From Telluribacter roseus (lineage in GTDB: Bacteria; Bacteroidota; Bacteroidia; Cytophagales; Spirosomataceae): DNA of 64,000 bases. Shown piece after piece: positions 34,824-42,835 of the stretch (the stretch's first letter is position 1; each line of letters opens with the position of its first letter). The stretch covers positions 62,001 through 126,000 of the forward strand of contig NZ_JAFEUV020000006.1 of NCBI RefSeq assembly GCF_017355915.2, read 5' to 3'. Position numbers and translations under genes: made by a program. The notes below the pieces were generated by a model. It was not told the origin of the DNA. It saw only the letters and a list, made by a program, of their open reading frames with translations, and did no database searches.

Positions 34824-35201
34824 TTAACTTACATCTGTCAGCTGAACTACTTTATTACCGGAAAACGTAAATACAGACGTCCCCTTCAACGATATAGTGT
34901 CTCCCTTTTTCAGCCCATTCGGGAAGTCCATGTTTACTATACCGTAGTAGTCAATCGCTACTTCGGTCTGGTCATCCTGGTGCCGAAAGGCTAATATAGT
35001 CTGGGTTCGGGTAGAGAAGTAGGTGGTCGCCTGTACGGCCTGCTCCCTGAAAGCGGGGAGCCCCGTTAGCAACAGGGTAGTTTCCCCGTCTGAAATATTC
35101 CTGAATATTACCGCCTCGTCAAAGTCGGCCACCATCCGGTCTACGTCATACTGGTTGTAGCCTTCGACGTAGTTCCTGATTATCTCTTCCCGGCTTTTCA
35201 T
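34824..35201 (-). CDS. SnoaL-like (NTF2-fold) protein
   Basis: Cytoplasmic protein of 125 residues with the cone-shaped NTF2/SnoaL pattern: an N-terminal helix EEIIRNYVEGYNQYDVDRMVA, then FDEAVIFRNIS, a middle helix LPAFREQAVQATTYF and a curved sheet ending GTSVFTFSGNKVVQLTDVS. Proteins of this type are isomerases, hydrolases or simple ligand binders. No catalytic residue can be assigned here. It stands alone between the VOC gene and a small membrane ORF. Confidence 0.75.
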   Translation of the reverse strand: MKSREEIIRNYVEGYNQYDVDRMVADFDEAVIFRNISDGETTLLLTGLPAFREQAVQATTYFSTRTQTILAFRHQDDQTEVAIDYYGIVNMDFPNGLKKGDTISLKGTSVFTFSGNKVVQLTDVS

Positions 35202-35261
35202 GGCTTTACTGGTTAGCTATCTACTCTACTGGTCTGATGTACCTGACAAAGGGTTGATTGG

Positions 35262-35378
35262 CTAGGGTTTGGTTGCTCTTTGCCTGTATTGCCTCCTGAA
35301 AAATACAAAGATGTAGAAGAGTAGCAGGGCGATAAAAACTACCAGACTACTATTCAGGAAAAGCCAGATCCACGTCAT
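35262..35378 (-). CDS. Possible small single-TM protein (38 aa)
   Basis: From the ATG at 35378 the ORF encodes one long hydrophobic helix (about 3-26, rich in Leu, Phe, Val) followed by a basic tail RRQYRQRATKP. This is the classic layout of small inner-membrane proteins with the C-terminus inside. No homologue was recognised and no Shine-Dalgarno is visible. It may be a genuine small protein or chance. Confidence 0.35.
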   Translation of the reverse strand: MTWIWLFLNSSLVVFIALLLFYIFVFFRRQYRQRATKP

Positions 35379-35426
35379 AGGTATAGCGGTAATGTTGTAA
35401 TTAGATAAGGTTTGTAAAGAATCCAG

Positions 35427-35510
35427 CCCCGTAGGGGCGGTACCCACCACGGGCTTTCCAGGTATTTTACATACCCAAGTACTTACTACCCAGGGCGAAC
35501 TAGCCCGGGC
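35427..35510. repeat. Composite intergenic repeat with GCCCCGTAGGGGC palindrome
   Basis: GCCCCGTAGGGGC (35427-35439) is followed by two further G/C-rich palindromic segments, the last at about 35489-35510 (CCCAGGGC...GCCCGGGC). It lies in the gap between the small membrane ORF and the MFS gene and belongs to the dispersed palindrome family also seen near 16098 and 58555. Confidence 0.6.
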
Positions 35511-35567
35511 CTGTAGAGTGGTCGGGGCTGCTGCCCGGAATTGGCTTAAATATAGAGGTAAAATACG

Positions 35568-36740
35568 CTAAACAGCTACCTGCGGCGAGTAATATCTTTT
35601 GGTCAGCACCACATTAACCGCCGCAAGTACCCCCAGTATACCCATAAAGGTAGTGGCTAGTTGCCATCCGCCCCACTCGTAGCATAGGATGGCGGCGTAG
35701 GCTCCCAGGGCACCACCGATAAAGTAAGACGTCATGTACACGGTGTTGATCCGGCTGTTGGCGGTATGATCCAGGGTATAGATAACGGCAATGTTGGTCA
35801 CCTGCGTAGCCTGTACGCCAATATCCAGCAGGATGACCGCCACCCAGATCGCGGCCACGGACTGATCAAACTGCATCAATAGTAAGATGCTGAACAGGGT
35901 GATGCCGGTGGAGAATAGCAGCGACCGGAACGAGGAGCCCTTGTCGGCCAGCTTGCCGAACAGGGGAGCGATGAGGGCGCTGGCCGCGGCCAGTAATCCG
36001 AACAGACCAATCTGTGAGGCGGAGTAGCGGAAGTCCGGTCCGCTCAGGTGAAAGGTAAGTACCACCCAAAACGCACTGAAGGTACCAAAGGCCAGCATGC
36101 CGGTAAGGGCCGTCCGGCGCAGCAGGGGAAAGCGTCCCAGTTGGGTAATCGTAGACTTCAGCAGGTCCGGGTAGTTGCCGCTGAAGCGGTTGGGTACAGT
36201 ACTAAAGTCCGTTTGCATCAGTATAGCCGTACCCAGTACGAGCCCGGCCGATATGCCGTACACATACTGCCAGCCCAGCCAGCCCGCTACCAGGCCGCTG
36301 AATACCCGCGCCAGCAGGATACCCGCCAGGATGCCCGTAAATATCAGGCTCACTACCTTCCCCTTGTTGTCGGTTACCAGACTGGCCGCCATAGGCAGGA
36401 TGACCTGCGCTACCACCGAAAACACCCCAATCAGGAAACTACTCGCGTACAGCAACCAGAGGTGGGTAGCCAGCGCCATGATCAGGAGCGAAATAGTCAG
36501 TCCGGCCTGCAGGTAGAGGATTAACTTCTTTCGTTCGATCATATCGCCAATGGGCGTCAGGAAGAAGAGGCCAGCCCCGTAGCCAATCTGTGATAGTACC
36601 GATATCAGCCCCGACTGCTCAGGAGCGATGTGAAAAGTGGTGGCAATGGCGGTAAGGATAGGCTGGCTGTAGTATACATTGGCCACGGCCACACCCGCCG
36701 TTACGGCCATGATAGCGATCTGCTTTTTGGTCAGGTACAT
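35568..36740 (-). CDS. MFS transporter (DHA1, YnfM-like)
   Basis: Major facilitator superfamily permease of 390 residues with twelve predicted TM helices and no signal peptide. The first helix carries VANVYYSQPILTAIA, a signature of the YnfM/CmlA-like drug:H+ antiporter group. The loop between TM2 and TM3 has the family motif A variant PIGDMIERKKLI. It probably exports small hydrophobic compounds. A Crp/Fnr-type regulator gene lies 129 bp upstream on the same strand and may control it. The substrate cannot be told. Confidence 0.9.
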   Translation of the reverse strand: MYLTKKQIAIMAVTAGVAVANVYYSQPILTAIATTFHIAPEQSGLISVLSQIGYGAGLFFLTPIGDMIERKKLILYLQAGLTISLLIMALATHLWLLYASSFLIGVFSVVAQVILPMAASLVTDNKGKVVSLIFTGILAGILLARVFSGLVAGWLGWQYVYGISAGLVLGTAILMQTDFSTVPNRFSGNYPDLLKSTITQLGRFPLLRRTALTGMLAFGTFSAFWVVLTFHLSGPDFRYSASQIGLFGLLAAASALIAPLFGKLADKGSSFRSLLFSTGITLFSILLLMQFDQSVAAIWVAVILLDIGVQATQVTNIAVIYTLDHTANSRINTVYMTSYFIGGALGAYAAILCYEWGGWQLATTFMGILGVLAAVNVVLTKRYYSPQVAV

Positions 36741-36869
36741 AGTACTGAAAGTTTTGCTGTTCTATCGTCAAAAGCGACAGGGCAAAGTTCGGTACAGTAC
36801 CCCCCTCATACCAATGAACTGGTTTAGGAAAAAGGGGCGAAGCCGTTCGGGTAAAATGGTTGAACCAGT

Positions 36870-37460
36870 TCAACTTTTCTGGGTAACTCTCCTTTTCCTG
36901 AGCTTCGACAGGTACTCGCTGGTCATGCCCAGAAAGGAAGCCAGCGCGTACTGCGGTACCCGGTTGGCCACGTCAGGGTACTTTTCCAGAAAGAGCAGGT
37001 AGCGTTCTTCGGCCGATTGGGTGAGGTTGGTAATGACCCGGCGGGCCATATAGGCGGCGGTACGTTCGGCCAGGATCCGGAAGAAGGTCTCGTAGGCATG
37101 GCTGCTGCTTTTCAGCTTCTGCTCTACGTCGTAGTCAATCTGCAGTACGACGCTGTCTTCCAGGGCTACTACAAATTGGGTAGCCGGCTGCTGATAGATA
37201 TAGCTGTTGTAATCCGTGATCCACCAGTCATCAATCGCGAACTGGATGGTGTGTTCCTGACCTTCCTCGTTTACCACGTACGCCCGGAAGCTGCCTTTGA
37301 CCACGTAGTACCGCTGGCCGGGCGTAAACCGGGGCTGGATGATAAACTGCCTCTTCTTGATCCGTTCCAGCCTGAAAGACTGACAAAACTCCGTGAGCTG
37401 CTCCTCCGTCAGGGCAACCCTACGGAGTACATGCTGCTCTAATTGGTCATACTCGGCCAT
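36870..37460 (-). CDS. Crp/Fnr family transcription regulator
   Basis: Cyclic-nucleotide-binding-fold regulator of 196 residues. The N-terminal cupin-like sensor domain (about 20-120) has YYVVKGSFRAYVVNEEGQEHT. A long dimerisation helix and a short C-terminal HTH end in NRVPQYALASFLGMTSEYLSKLRKR. It lacks the Fe-S cysteines of Fnr and the typical cAMP-contact RRSA motif, as in most Bacteroidota members, so the effector is unknown. It precedes an MFS exporter on the same strand; regulation of that gene is plausible. Confidence 0.88.
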   Translation of the reverse strand: MAEYDQLEQHVLRRVALTEEQLTEFCQSFRLERIKKRQFIIQPRFTPGQRYYVVKGSFRAYVVNEEGQEHTIQFAIDDWWITDYNSYIYQQPATQFVVALEDSVVLQIDYDVEQKLKSSSHAYETFFRILAERTAAYMARRVITNLTQSAEERYLLFLEKYPDVANRVPQYALASFLGMTSEYLSKLRKRRVTQKS

Positions 37461-37493
37461 GGGGTGATTTATTTCGGGCTAAGATAATTAAAG

Positions 37494-37553
37494 TCACGCT
37501 ACGGGTGCCTCCTCCATATTGATAGCTTTCCATAAAGAGGAGGGGATGATACT
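37494..37553 (-). pseudogene. 3' fragment of a gene related to the one at 39885-40091
   Basis: Minus-strand codons read SIIPSSLWKAINMEEAPVA then stop, clearly related to the C-terminal NTIPSSLWKVLKIDTAPV of the gene at 39885-40091. The nucleotide string TTCCATAAAGAGGAGGGGAT is shared. The fragment stops abruptly at the edge of the 51-bp repeat at 37555, so the rest of the gene seems to have been lost or displaced by the element. Confidence 0.5.
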
Positions 37554-37554
37554 T

Positions 37555-37605
37555 CGCAGTCGCTCGGCTCCGTCGAGTGACGACTATCCATTAGCCCTCC
37601 GGGCG
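37555..37605 (+). repeat. REP-like repeat, left copy (inverted partner at 38080-38130)
   Basis: Fifty-one bases match the reverse complement of 38080-38130 with about four differences. It holds two hairpins: GTCGCTCG with CGAGTGAC (one G-U pair) and GCCC-TCC-GGGC. The copies bracket the transposase remnant. Confidence 0.8.
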
Positions 37606-38028
37606 CAGTTCTATGCAGAAAGCCCCCGCTGGCGTCCGAAGTTCGGTAGCGTGGTTGTTTTTTTGCCAGAAGGCATATTTCTCGTTATGCTGGATGTTGG
37701 CCGCATGGTACTTAAAACCATCTCCATCCAGTTTTTCTGTGACTCCTGCGCCTTTTCAAAAGAAGCAGATTCAGTAACCTATTAGCGGTAAAACTTTTGA
37801 AATCGCGAATGGTATGAGACAGTTCACCGTTTGCCCGGCTGACGATCAGGTGCAAATGGTTAGTCATGATGACATAAGCATAAATCTCCAGGCCTTTCTG
37901 CTGCTGGCAGAATTTCAAACTGTCAACTATCTCGTTGGTGTACAGAGATCGGCTGAAAACATCCAGCCAACGACGGTAAAAGTGAGGAAAAACAAGCCAT
38001 CTCCGTGCGTTTTTCTGAGTTCAGACAT
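37591..38028 (-). pseudogene. Decayed REP-associated tyrosine transposase (RAYT, Y1_Tnp family)
   Basis: A Y1/HUH transposase broken by at least three frameshifts. In order on the minus strand the pieces read MSELRKTHGDGLFFLTFTVV, then DVFSRSLYTNEIVDSLKFC, the HUH motif in VIMTNHLHLIV, LSHTIRDFKSFTANRLL, then FEKAQESQKNWMEM, then KYHAANIQHNEKYAFW and HATEL. The first break fits loss of 4 bp at a GGCT GGCT-like slip site. The position of the usual catalytic Tyr appears to be Phe (DFKSFT), as I recall for some Bacteroidota relatives. Such proteins mobilise REP hairpins; here 51-bp inverted copies flank it. Confidence 0.8.
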
Positions 38029-38079
38029 GGGTTTATTTAGCAAGTATAAGAATCAGGCTTGTCTGAGAACCTACCTGAC

Positions 38080-38130
38080 CGCCCGGAGGGCTACGGGATA
38101 GCCGTCACTCGACAGAGCCGAGCGACTGCG
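38080..38130 (-). repeat. REP-like repeat, right copy (inverted)
   Basis: Reverse-complement partner of 37555-37605 with the same two-hairpin layout, about 50 bp upstream of the transposase remnant's start. From 38131 to 38335 nothing further was recognised. Confidence 0.8.
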
Positions 38131-38335
38131 GTGAGCAAAGTGGAGTGTTTCTCTCTGCCAATATAGAAAACTTATTTGGAGATTGATTAAGAGCAGTGGC
38201 CAGGGGGATAACACCCGCAAAGGCGAAAAGCTGAAAAGTAGAGTTGTGGAAAGGAGCTTTGCAAACTAGCTGCCCTATTGAAGCGGCTACTCTGCAAAGC
38301 CCCTATAATCTGACCTATATAGTAAAAAGTGCGCA

Positions 38336-38953
38336 TTACCCCCGAAGCCCATATTTATCTATGATGGCCTGGCGTTGCTCATGAAACCACACGACACCAT
38401 ACTTCCTGTCAAGCGCAGCCATTTTGTTAGCCACTTCCGGGGTTGCTGGTGTCAGGTTATTCTGTACCATATGCGGTAGTATTTCATGAAATAGCTCTTC
38501 CAGATAATCCTCAAAACTCTGATTAAAGAAACAATCTACAAACCGCAGGGGCGTGTCACCCGCATTCCAGAAAGAATGCACAATACCACGCGGACGGAAA
38601 TTCCAGCCCCCGGCTTTCACTTCGAATATTTCCTCGCCTATCATAACCGTAGCGGTGCCTTCCAGCACATACATCAGTTCATCCAGGTCCTTATGTAGGT
38701 GCGGAGATGGCCCCATTTGTTTAGGTGCTACTGCTACTTCTACATTAGAAAATTGGTTGCTGGTTTGTTTTGACTGAATGATAGTCCGAACATCCGTATT
38801 GCCTGGTCCGGGGGTAAGTGGTTCTCTGGGCGGTATATAAAAAGGCATAAGTTGGTTTTTAGGGTTAGCAGATGGAGTAAATGAAAATGCGGGTGAACTA
38901 AGCATAGTTAATCCACCTAGTACGCCGACCGGAAGAAAATCTTTGCGTTTCAT
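38336..38953 (-). CDS. Exported cupin-domain protein
   Basis: Protein of 205 residues from the ATG at 38953, with an N-terminal signal (MKRKDFLPVGVLGGLTML, probably Tat/Sec-like). A single cupin_2 domain spans about 70-145: PHLHKDLDELMYVLEG carries the metal-binding HxH...E pattern, followed by GGWNFRPRGIVHSFWNAG with the third His. A C-terminal helical extension ends in YGLRG. Exported cupins may act as dioxygenases, isomerases or binding proteins; no substrate is evident. It is followed upstream by an AraC regulator on the same strand. Confidence 0.83.
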   Translation of the reverse strand: MKRKDFLPVGVLGGLTMLSSPAFSFTPSANPKNQLMPFYIPPREPLTPGPGNTDVRTIIQSKQTSNQFSNVEVAVAPKQMGPSPHLHKDLDELMYVLEGTATVMIGEEIFEVKAGGWNFRPRGIVHSFWNAGDTPLRFVDCFFNQSFEDYLEELFHEILPHMVQNNLTPATPEVANKMAALDRKYGVVWFHEQRQAIIDKYGLRG

Positions 38954-39033
38954 AGTGCAGTACGTTTGAGTTAAAAATCTTATCAAACCTACCTACTTAC
39001 GGGAATAGCGTGGTGGTAAAAAAGTGACATTCT

Positions 39034-39873
39034 TTACCCTTCATGTAAGGCGAATGTCCTTTCCGGCGAGGCTTTTTCTACTTCGTAAAAGGCCGGAGGG
39101 GTAAGGTTGGTGAATTCTTTGAAGTCTTTCACCAGATGCTGATAATCATAGTACCCGCAGGCCAGGGCTATGTGTAGCCAGTCCAATTCCGGGTGGTTGT
39201 TTTTTAGGCGATACGCCCGGTCAAACCGGAGGATTTTCTGAAACATCTTGGGACTCACGCCAACCTGCTCCTCAAATCTCCTGATAAACTGTCGGACGCT
39301 CAAACAGGATTGATCGGCCAGCCAGTCTATGGATACCCTGTTTTCGTGCCTGATCAGGTATATACACGCCTTATCAATGGGTTCCGCTGGTTTACACCTC
39401 TTCTTAATCAGGTCAAGGAGGAAAACTTCAATCGTACTAAGCATACTTCTCAGCTCATTCATCCTGAATAGCTTTTCCTGCAGCACGGAAAGCTCGCTGC
39501 CCAGACAATCCCGGGCATCTATGAACGTATCGGTTAACCCTTTGACCTCCGCTATCCTTAAACGTGATAACGTAGTAGGCTGAAGAACTACCTTGATGGC
39601 CAGGAAATCATACCCGCCGTACCGTTTGAGAGGTATGGTATAAATGCCATTAACTACACAGTGAGGATAGGCGATAGCGTGATCGGACTTGATAGGACTG
39701 AACCGCTGGGCATCCCGGGTATAAAAAGTTAGGGTGTGCTCTGGCCTGGGAGTATGGAATTTTACGGGCGGAACAACATCTGTATCAAATACAAATCGGA
39801 TGACCTGGTACTTCTGCACATACTCCTGCAGGGCCACGCCAGGATAAATGTCTGTAAGAAGTACCTGTTCCAT
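39034..39873 (-). CDS. AraC family transcription regulator
   Basis: Regulator of 279 residues. The N-terminal ligand-binding part (about 1-150) is the type common in Bacteroidota AraC proteins (DUF6597-like, with a YQVIRFVFDTDV start). The C-terminal double HTH runs from about 165: VSIDWLADQSCLSVRQFIRRFEEQVG for the first HTH and DRAYRLKNN...LALACGYYDYQHLVKDFKEF for the second. It lies upstream of the exported cupin gene on the same strand, 80 bp away, and may regulate it. The effector is unknown. Confidence 0.88.
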   Translation of the reverse strand: MEQVLLTDIYPGVALQEYVQKYQVIRFVFDTDVVPPVKFHTPRPEHTLTFYTRDAQRFSPIKSDHAIAYPHCVVNGIYTIPLKRYGGYDFLAIKVVLQPTTLSRLRIAEVKGLTDTFIDARDCLGSELSVLQEKLFRMNELRSMLSTIEVFLLDLIKKRCKPAEPIDKACIYLIRHENRVSIDWLADQSCLSVRQFIRRFEEQVGVSPKMFQKILRFDRAYRLKNNHPELDWLHIALACGYYDYQHLVKDFKEFTNLTPPAFYEVEKASPERTFALHEG

Positions 39874-39884
39874 AGGTCAGTCAT

Positions 39885-40091
39885 TTAGCTATTAGGAAGT
39901 AGGCATACAAAAGCGTGTTTCTGACAGGGGCTTTTGGGTACGGGGGCCGTATCAATCTTGAGCACTTTCCATAAAGAGGAGGGGATGGTATTTTTTACTG
40001 ATAGCAAATTCTTCATGGCTTCTTCCGCTTCTTCTGTCAACCTATTATCCTTAAAATAGGAGTACTCATAGTAGTAGCCCCAAAACTTCAT
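39885..40091 (-). CDS. Short hypothetical protein, possibly a gene fragment (68 aa)
   Basis: ORF of 68 residues from the ATG at 40091 (the frame stays open to a TTG at 40151). It is rich in aromatic and acidic residues (FWGYYYEYSYF, LTEEAEEAMKNLL) and ends near a Cys-containing tail. Its C-terminal IPSSLWK...APV segment recurs in the truncated fragment at 37494-37553, showing that at least two copies of this sequence existed. No family was recognised. It may be an incomplete gene in a degraded accessory stretch. Confidence 0.4.
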   Translation of the reverse strand: MKFWGYYYEYSYFKDNRLTEEAEEAMKNLLSVKNTIPSSLWKVLKIDTAPVPKSPCQKHAFVCLLPNS

Positions 40092-40294
40092 GGTACTGTC
40101 CGTATCAGTCTGCAGCAGCCTGATTAGGGGAAGGGGAATATTCCGGCACAAATCCTCTATATTTTAGTTTGCTGAAAAATGGTATACTTTTTCTTTGTCT
40201 ATTTTACTTCCTTATTGTATATCCAACAAAAGTACAAGGCAACATCGGCTGATTCATTCCAGGTAATTAATTTATTTTCTGTTTTTTATAAAAA

Positions 40295-40332
40295 AACAAG
40301 CCAAACAACTTTTTCAAGTTGTTTGGCTTGTT
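40295..40332 (-). terminator. Intrinsic terminator of the RidA-like gene
   Basis: A stem of about 17 bp, nearly perfect (AACAAGCCAAACAACTT with its complement), has a short loop and A residues to its left (U in the minus-strand transcript). Confidence 0.85.
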
Positions 40333-40356
40333 AGTTAAAATATTTCTATTTATTTT

Positions 40357-40749
40357 TTATTTTACAACAGTGGCTTCTAATTCTACTGTCAATGCGGCAA
40401 AAAGTCCTTTTACTTCGAGCAGGGTAGTGGCTTGTTGAATACCGTGTTTTATAATGAAAGGAACGTAAACGTCCATACAAGTCGTGAAAAATTCATTTGT
40501 GTTTGTTGAATAAACATTCAGTCTAACAATGTTTTTGCACTCATAGCCAGATTCACTTATGAGTTGCTCCAGATTTGCGATGGTTTGGATGAGTTGGCTT
40601 CGCATATCAGCACTACTAGGTACACCGTTAGCGTCAATAGCTACTTGTCCTGAACAATAAAGTGTTCCTTCTACATTTTTTACTTCAACGGCTTGTACAG
40701 AATTTGTGTTTTTGCCCCAGGCCCAAGGGTCGAATGATGTCTTTTGCAT
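40357..40749 (-). CDS. RidA/YjgF-family protein
   Basis: Small trimeric-fold protein of 130 residues from the RidA (YjgF/YER057c/UK114) family; canonical RidA hydrolyses reactive enamine/imine intermediates. Seen here: GTLYCSGQVAIDANG, the IANLEQLISESG helix, NIVRLNVYSTN and the final TVELEAT with the family Glu. The catalytic Arg of true RidA (R105 in E. coli) has no clear counterpart (KGLFAALTVE), so deaminase activity is doubtful. The gene is much more AT-rich than its surroundings, as is the adjacent regulator at 40839-41531. Confidence 0.85.
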   Translation of the reverse strand: MQKTSFDPWAWGKNTNSVQAVEVKNVEGTLYCSGQVAIDANGVPSSADMRSQLIQTIANLEQLISESGYECKNIVRLNVYSTNTNEFFTTCMDVYVPFIIKHGIQQATTLLEVKGLFAALTVELEATVVK

Positions 40750-40838
40750 TTTTACTTATTTTTAAATTGTTCGTCTTTATTGACATTGCAAAAGTAAAAT
40801 GGGCAAGTGACAGCCTTATGTCAGGGGTCAGGATCGGG

Positions 40839-41531
40839 TTAGTGAAATTTATCAAAATATTCCTGTAAGGTCATTTTGTGCTGTTCAAACTTTTCTGTAA
40901 TTACTTGCATTCTGGTAATCCTGTCCAAACGGAAATATCTAAATTCTTTTCGTAAACGACACCACGCAATTAGCAACCAGTTCTCTGTTGTGCTGATTAA
41001 AGCGAATGGCTCAACTATCCGACTTGTTGTTTTGCCTTGCTCGTTTGTGTAATCAATTTTTACAAGGTAAAAGTTTGTAAGTGCTTGTTGTAATTGAGAA
41101 ATATTGCTGCTGTTTCGCTCTCTGTTTAAATTTTGCTCAAATCGGGTTCTGTCGGCAAGTAAGTTGGCTTTGTCCTTTTCAGATGGTCGTAAAACGGCTT
41201 TTATTTTATCAATGGCTTCAATGTAATCTTTTATAAATGAAGTGTCTTTATTCTTTAGAACCAATTGCTCCGCGAGTATCAAAGCGTTTGCTTGACTTTC
41301 TGAAAACATTACAGGTGGAATTTTGTAGCCTTCCATAAGAGAATACCCTTTTCCATCTTCTGTTATGATTGGAACTCCGGCTTGTTCTAATGCTCTGATG
41401 TCTCTGTAAATTGTTCTGATACTAACATTGAATTTTTCTGCAAGATTTGTTGCAGTCAAAAGTCGTTTCGTCTGCAACTGTGTAAGAATTGCAGTCAGCC
41501 GTGAAAGTCGTTTTGTATCATTATCGTTCAT
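40839..41531 (-). CDS. YafY-family HTH/WYL-domain transcription regulator
   Basis: DeoR/YafY-type regulator of 230 residues. The N-terminal HTH_11 (about 8-60) includes LLTATNLAEKFNVSIRTIYRDIRALE. A linker and a WYL domain (about 135-210) follow, with IDYTNEQGK...RIVEPFALISTTENWLLIAWC and FRYFRLDRI. WYL domains bind ligands or nucleic acids and often regulate their neighbours. It lies 89 bp upstream of the RidA-like gene on the same strand. Both are AT-rich and use different codons from most of the window, which suggests joint horizontal acquisition. Confidence 0.92.
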   Translation of the reverse strand: MNDNDTKRLSRLTAILTQLQTKRLLTATNLAEKFNVSIRTIYRDIRALEQAGVPIITEDGKGYSLMEGYKIPPVMFSESQANALILAEQLVLKNKDTSFIKDYIEAIDKIKAVLRPSEKDKANLLADRTRFEQNLNRERNSSNISQLQQALTNFYLVKIDYTNEQGKTTSRIVEPFALISTTENWLLIAWCRLRKEFRYFRLDRITRMQVITEKFEQHKMTLQEYFDKFH

Positions 41532-41708
41532 TTTTTGTCTGACGGTTCATGTTTGCAGGGTCTCGTGGCATTACGCCTAACGTCGGAGGCATTTGTGCAG
41601 GGGTGGTATTCAGGGAACATCCGCCCGATCAAATGCTTCTCCTATTTTTCCATCCAGCACTTGAACTTACGCCATACGAATGAAAAATTAAATACAGCCT
41701 CAAAATTT

Positions 41709-42710
41709 TCAGGGCCTATACAACTTCCCCACCACCAACTTATCGCCCGATAGGTCTACTTCGAACAGATGCGGGATGCGGCGGTAGCGGCCGTTGATGC
41801 TCTTATGGCTGTGGATGGACATTAGCAGCTTGCCCTCTAGGGTATGGAACAGCATGCCGTGGCCGAAGTTGAGCGGAGTGATGGGCTCTTTCTCGTGTAT
41901 CCAGGGGCCGTCGAGGGTACCGCTTTGGGAGTAGGCTACGCCCTGCGTGTACACATCGTGGATCCAGCTGGTCCAGATCATGCCCAGCCGCCCGGTACCG
42001 GTTTTGAATAGATACGGGCCGTCCGTAACCTTATTTGGTTTGTCGTTGCCGTTGGCGTCTTTCTCGCGGCTCCACGGGGAGTCACTGGCCCGGAACATCA
42101 GCTTAGGAGTACCTAGGGTGCCGCTCAGGTCGGGTTTGAGTTCGATCTTTTCCATGGTACCGTTGAGGTTCTGCAGCCACTCGTAGCAGTACACCATGTA
42201 GGGCTTTCCGTCGGTATCTACCCAGAGGGTACCATCCAGCGTAGGCATGTTGGCGGGCAGGTAGGTAGGGTCCTGCATGGGTACGTAGGGGCCATCGGGC
42301 TGGTCGCTTACCAGTACATGGCAGGCCCGGCGCTCGATTACCTGGCCCTGTACGGTATCAATCTTGACGTCCCGGTTGGTGAAGGTCGCGAAGTAGTAGT
42401 ACTTGCCCTTATAGGGGTGTATCTCGGCCGCCCAGATCATGGGCTTGGGGCCCATCCAGGAGTTGGGGTCGGTTTGGGTGATGGGGTAGGGGCCATCCCA
42501 GGCTTTCAGGTCTTTGCTCTTCCACAGCATGCCGCCCGTGCCGGTCATGTAGTAGAGGCTGGTCTTCTTATCCGCCAGGATGAAGGGGTCACTCAGTACA
42601 ATGGAGTCCAGCGGTACTCCTTTGCGTAGGGCAGGTGCCCGACCTTCCTGGGCCTTGAGTACCCCTGAGAGAAACAAACACGCCAGTAGTGCCAATCCAA
42701 AACGTTTCAT
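41709..42710 (-). CDS. Exported family 43-type glycoside hydrolase (five-bladed propeller)
   Basis: Secreted protein of 333 residues with a Sec signal from the ATG at 42710 (MKRFGLALLACLFLSGVLKAQ). The GH43/62/117-like beta-propeller is shown by SDPFILADKKTSLYYMTG (catalytic Asp region), WAAEIHPYKGKYYYFATF with the conserved Glu, TLDGTLWVDTDGKPYMVY and VTDGPYLFKTG. Substrates of the family are arabinans, xylans or galactans; which one cannot be told. It is not in a polysaccharide-utilisation locus. An in-frame extension to 42758 lacks a signal and is not preferred. Confidence 0.85.
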   Translation of the reverse strand: MKRFGLALLACLFLSGVLKAQEGRAPALRKGVPLDSIVLSDPFILADKKTSLYYMTGTGGMLWKSKDLKAWDGPYPITQTDPNSWMGPKPMIWAAEIHPYKGKYYYFATFTNRDVKIDTVQGQVIERRACHVLVSDQPDGPYVPMQDPTYLPANMPTLDGTLWVDTDGKPYMVYCYEWLQNLNGTMEKIELKPDLSGTLGTPKLMFRASDSPWSREKDANGNDKPNKVTDGPYLFKTGTGRLGMIWTSWIHDVYTQGVAYSQSGTLDGPWIHEKEPITPLNFGHGMLFHTLEGKLLMSIHSHKSINGRYRRIPHLFEVDLSGDKLVVGKLYRP

Positions 42711-42793
42711 GTCTTTTTGATGGGAAAGTGTGTGTATAAAAGGCACATAGACAGCCATTCTACGTATAGCAGTGTGTCTTTAGTAGCAGGAGG

Positions 42794-42825
42794 CTACGGC
42801 CTGCTCACAGGAAAGCAGGCCGTAG
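42794..42825 (-). terminator. Hairpin downstream of the symporter gene
   Basis: A perfect 12-bp stem (CTACGGCCTGCT with AGCAGGCCGTAG) lies 10 bp past the stop codon. It lacks a clear U-tract on the minus strand, so termination is likely but not certain. Confidence 0.5.
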
Positions 42826-42835
42826 TCGGGCTGGA

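Noticed and set aside
41560-41605. GCCTAACG motif resembling an integron attC core near the edge of the AT-rich pair
   Set aside because: A single seven-base match to RYYYAAC with no partner GTTRRRY site at the right distance and no integrase; not enough to call an attC site.
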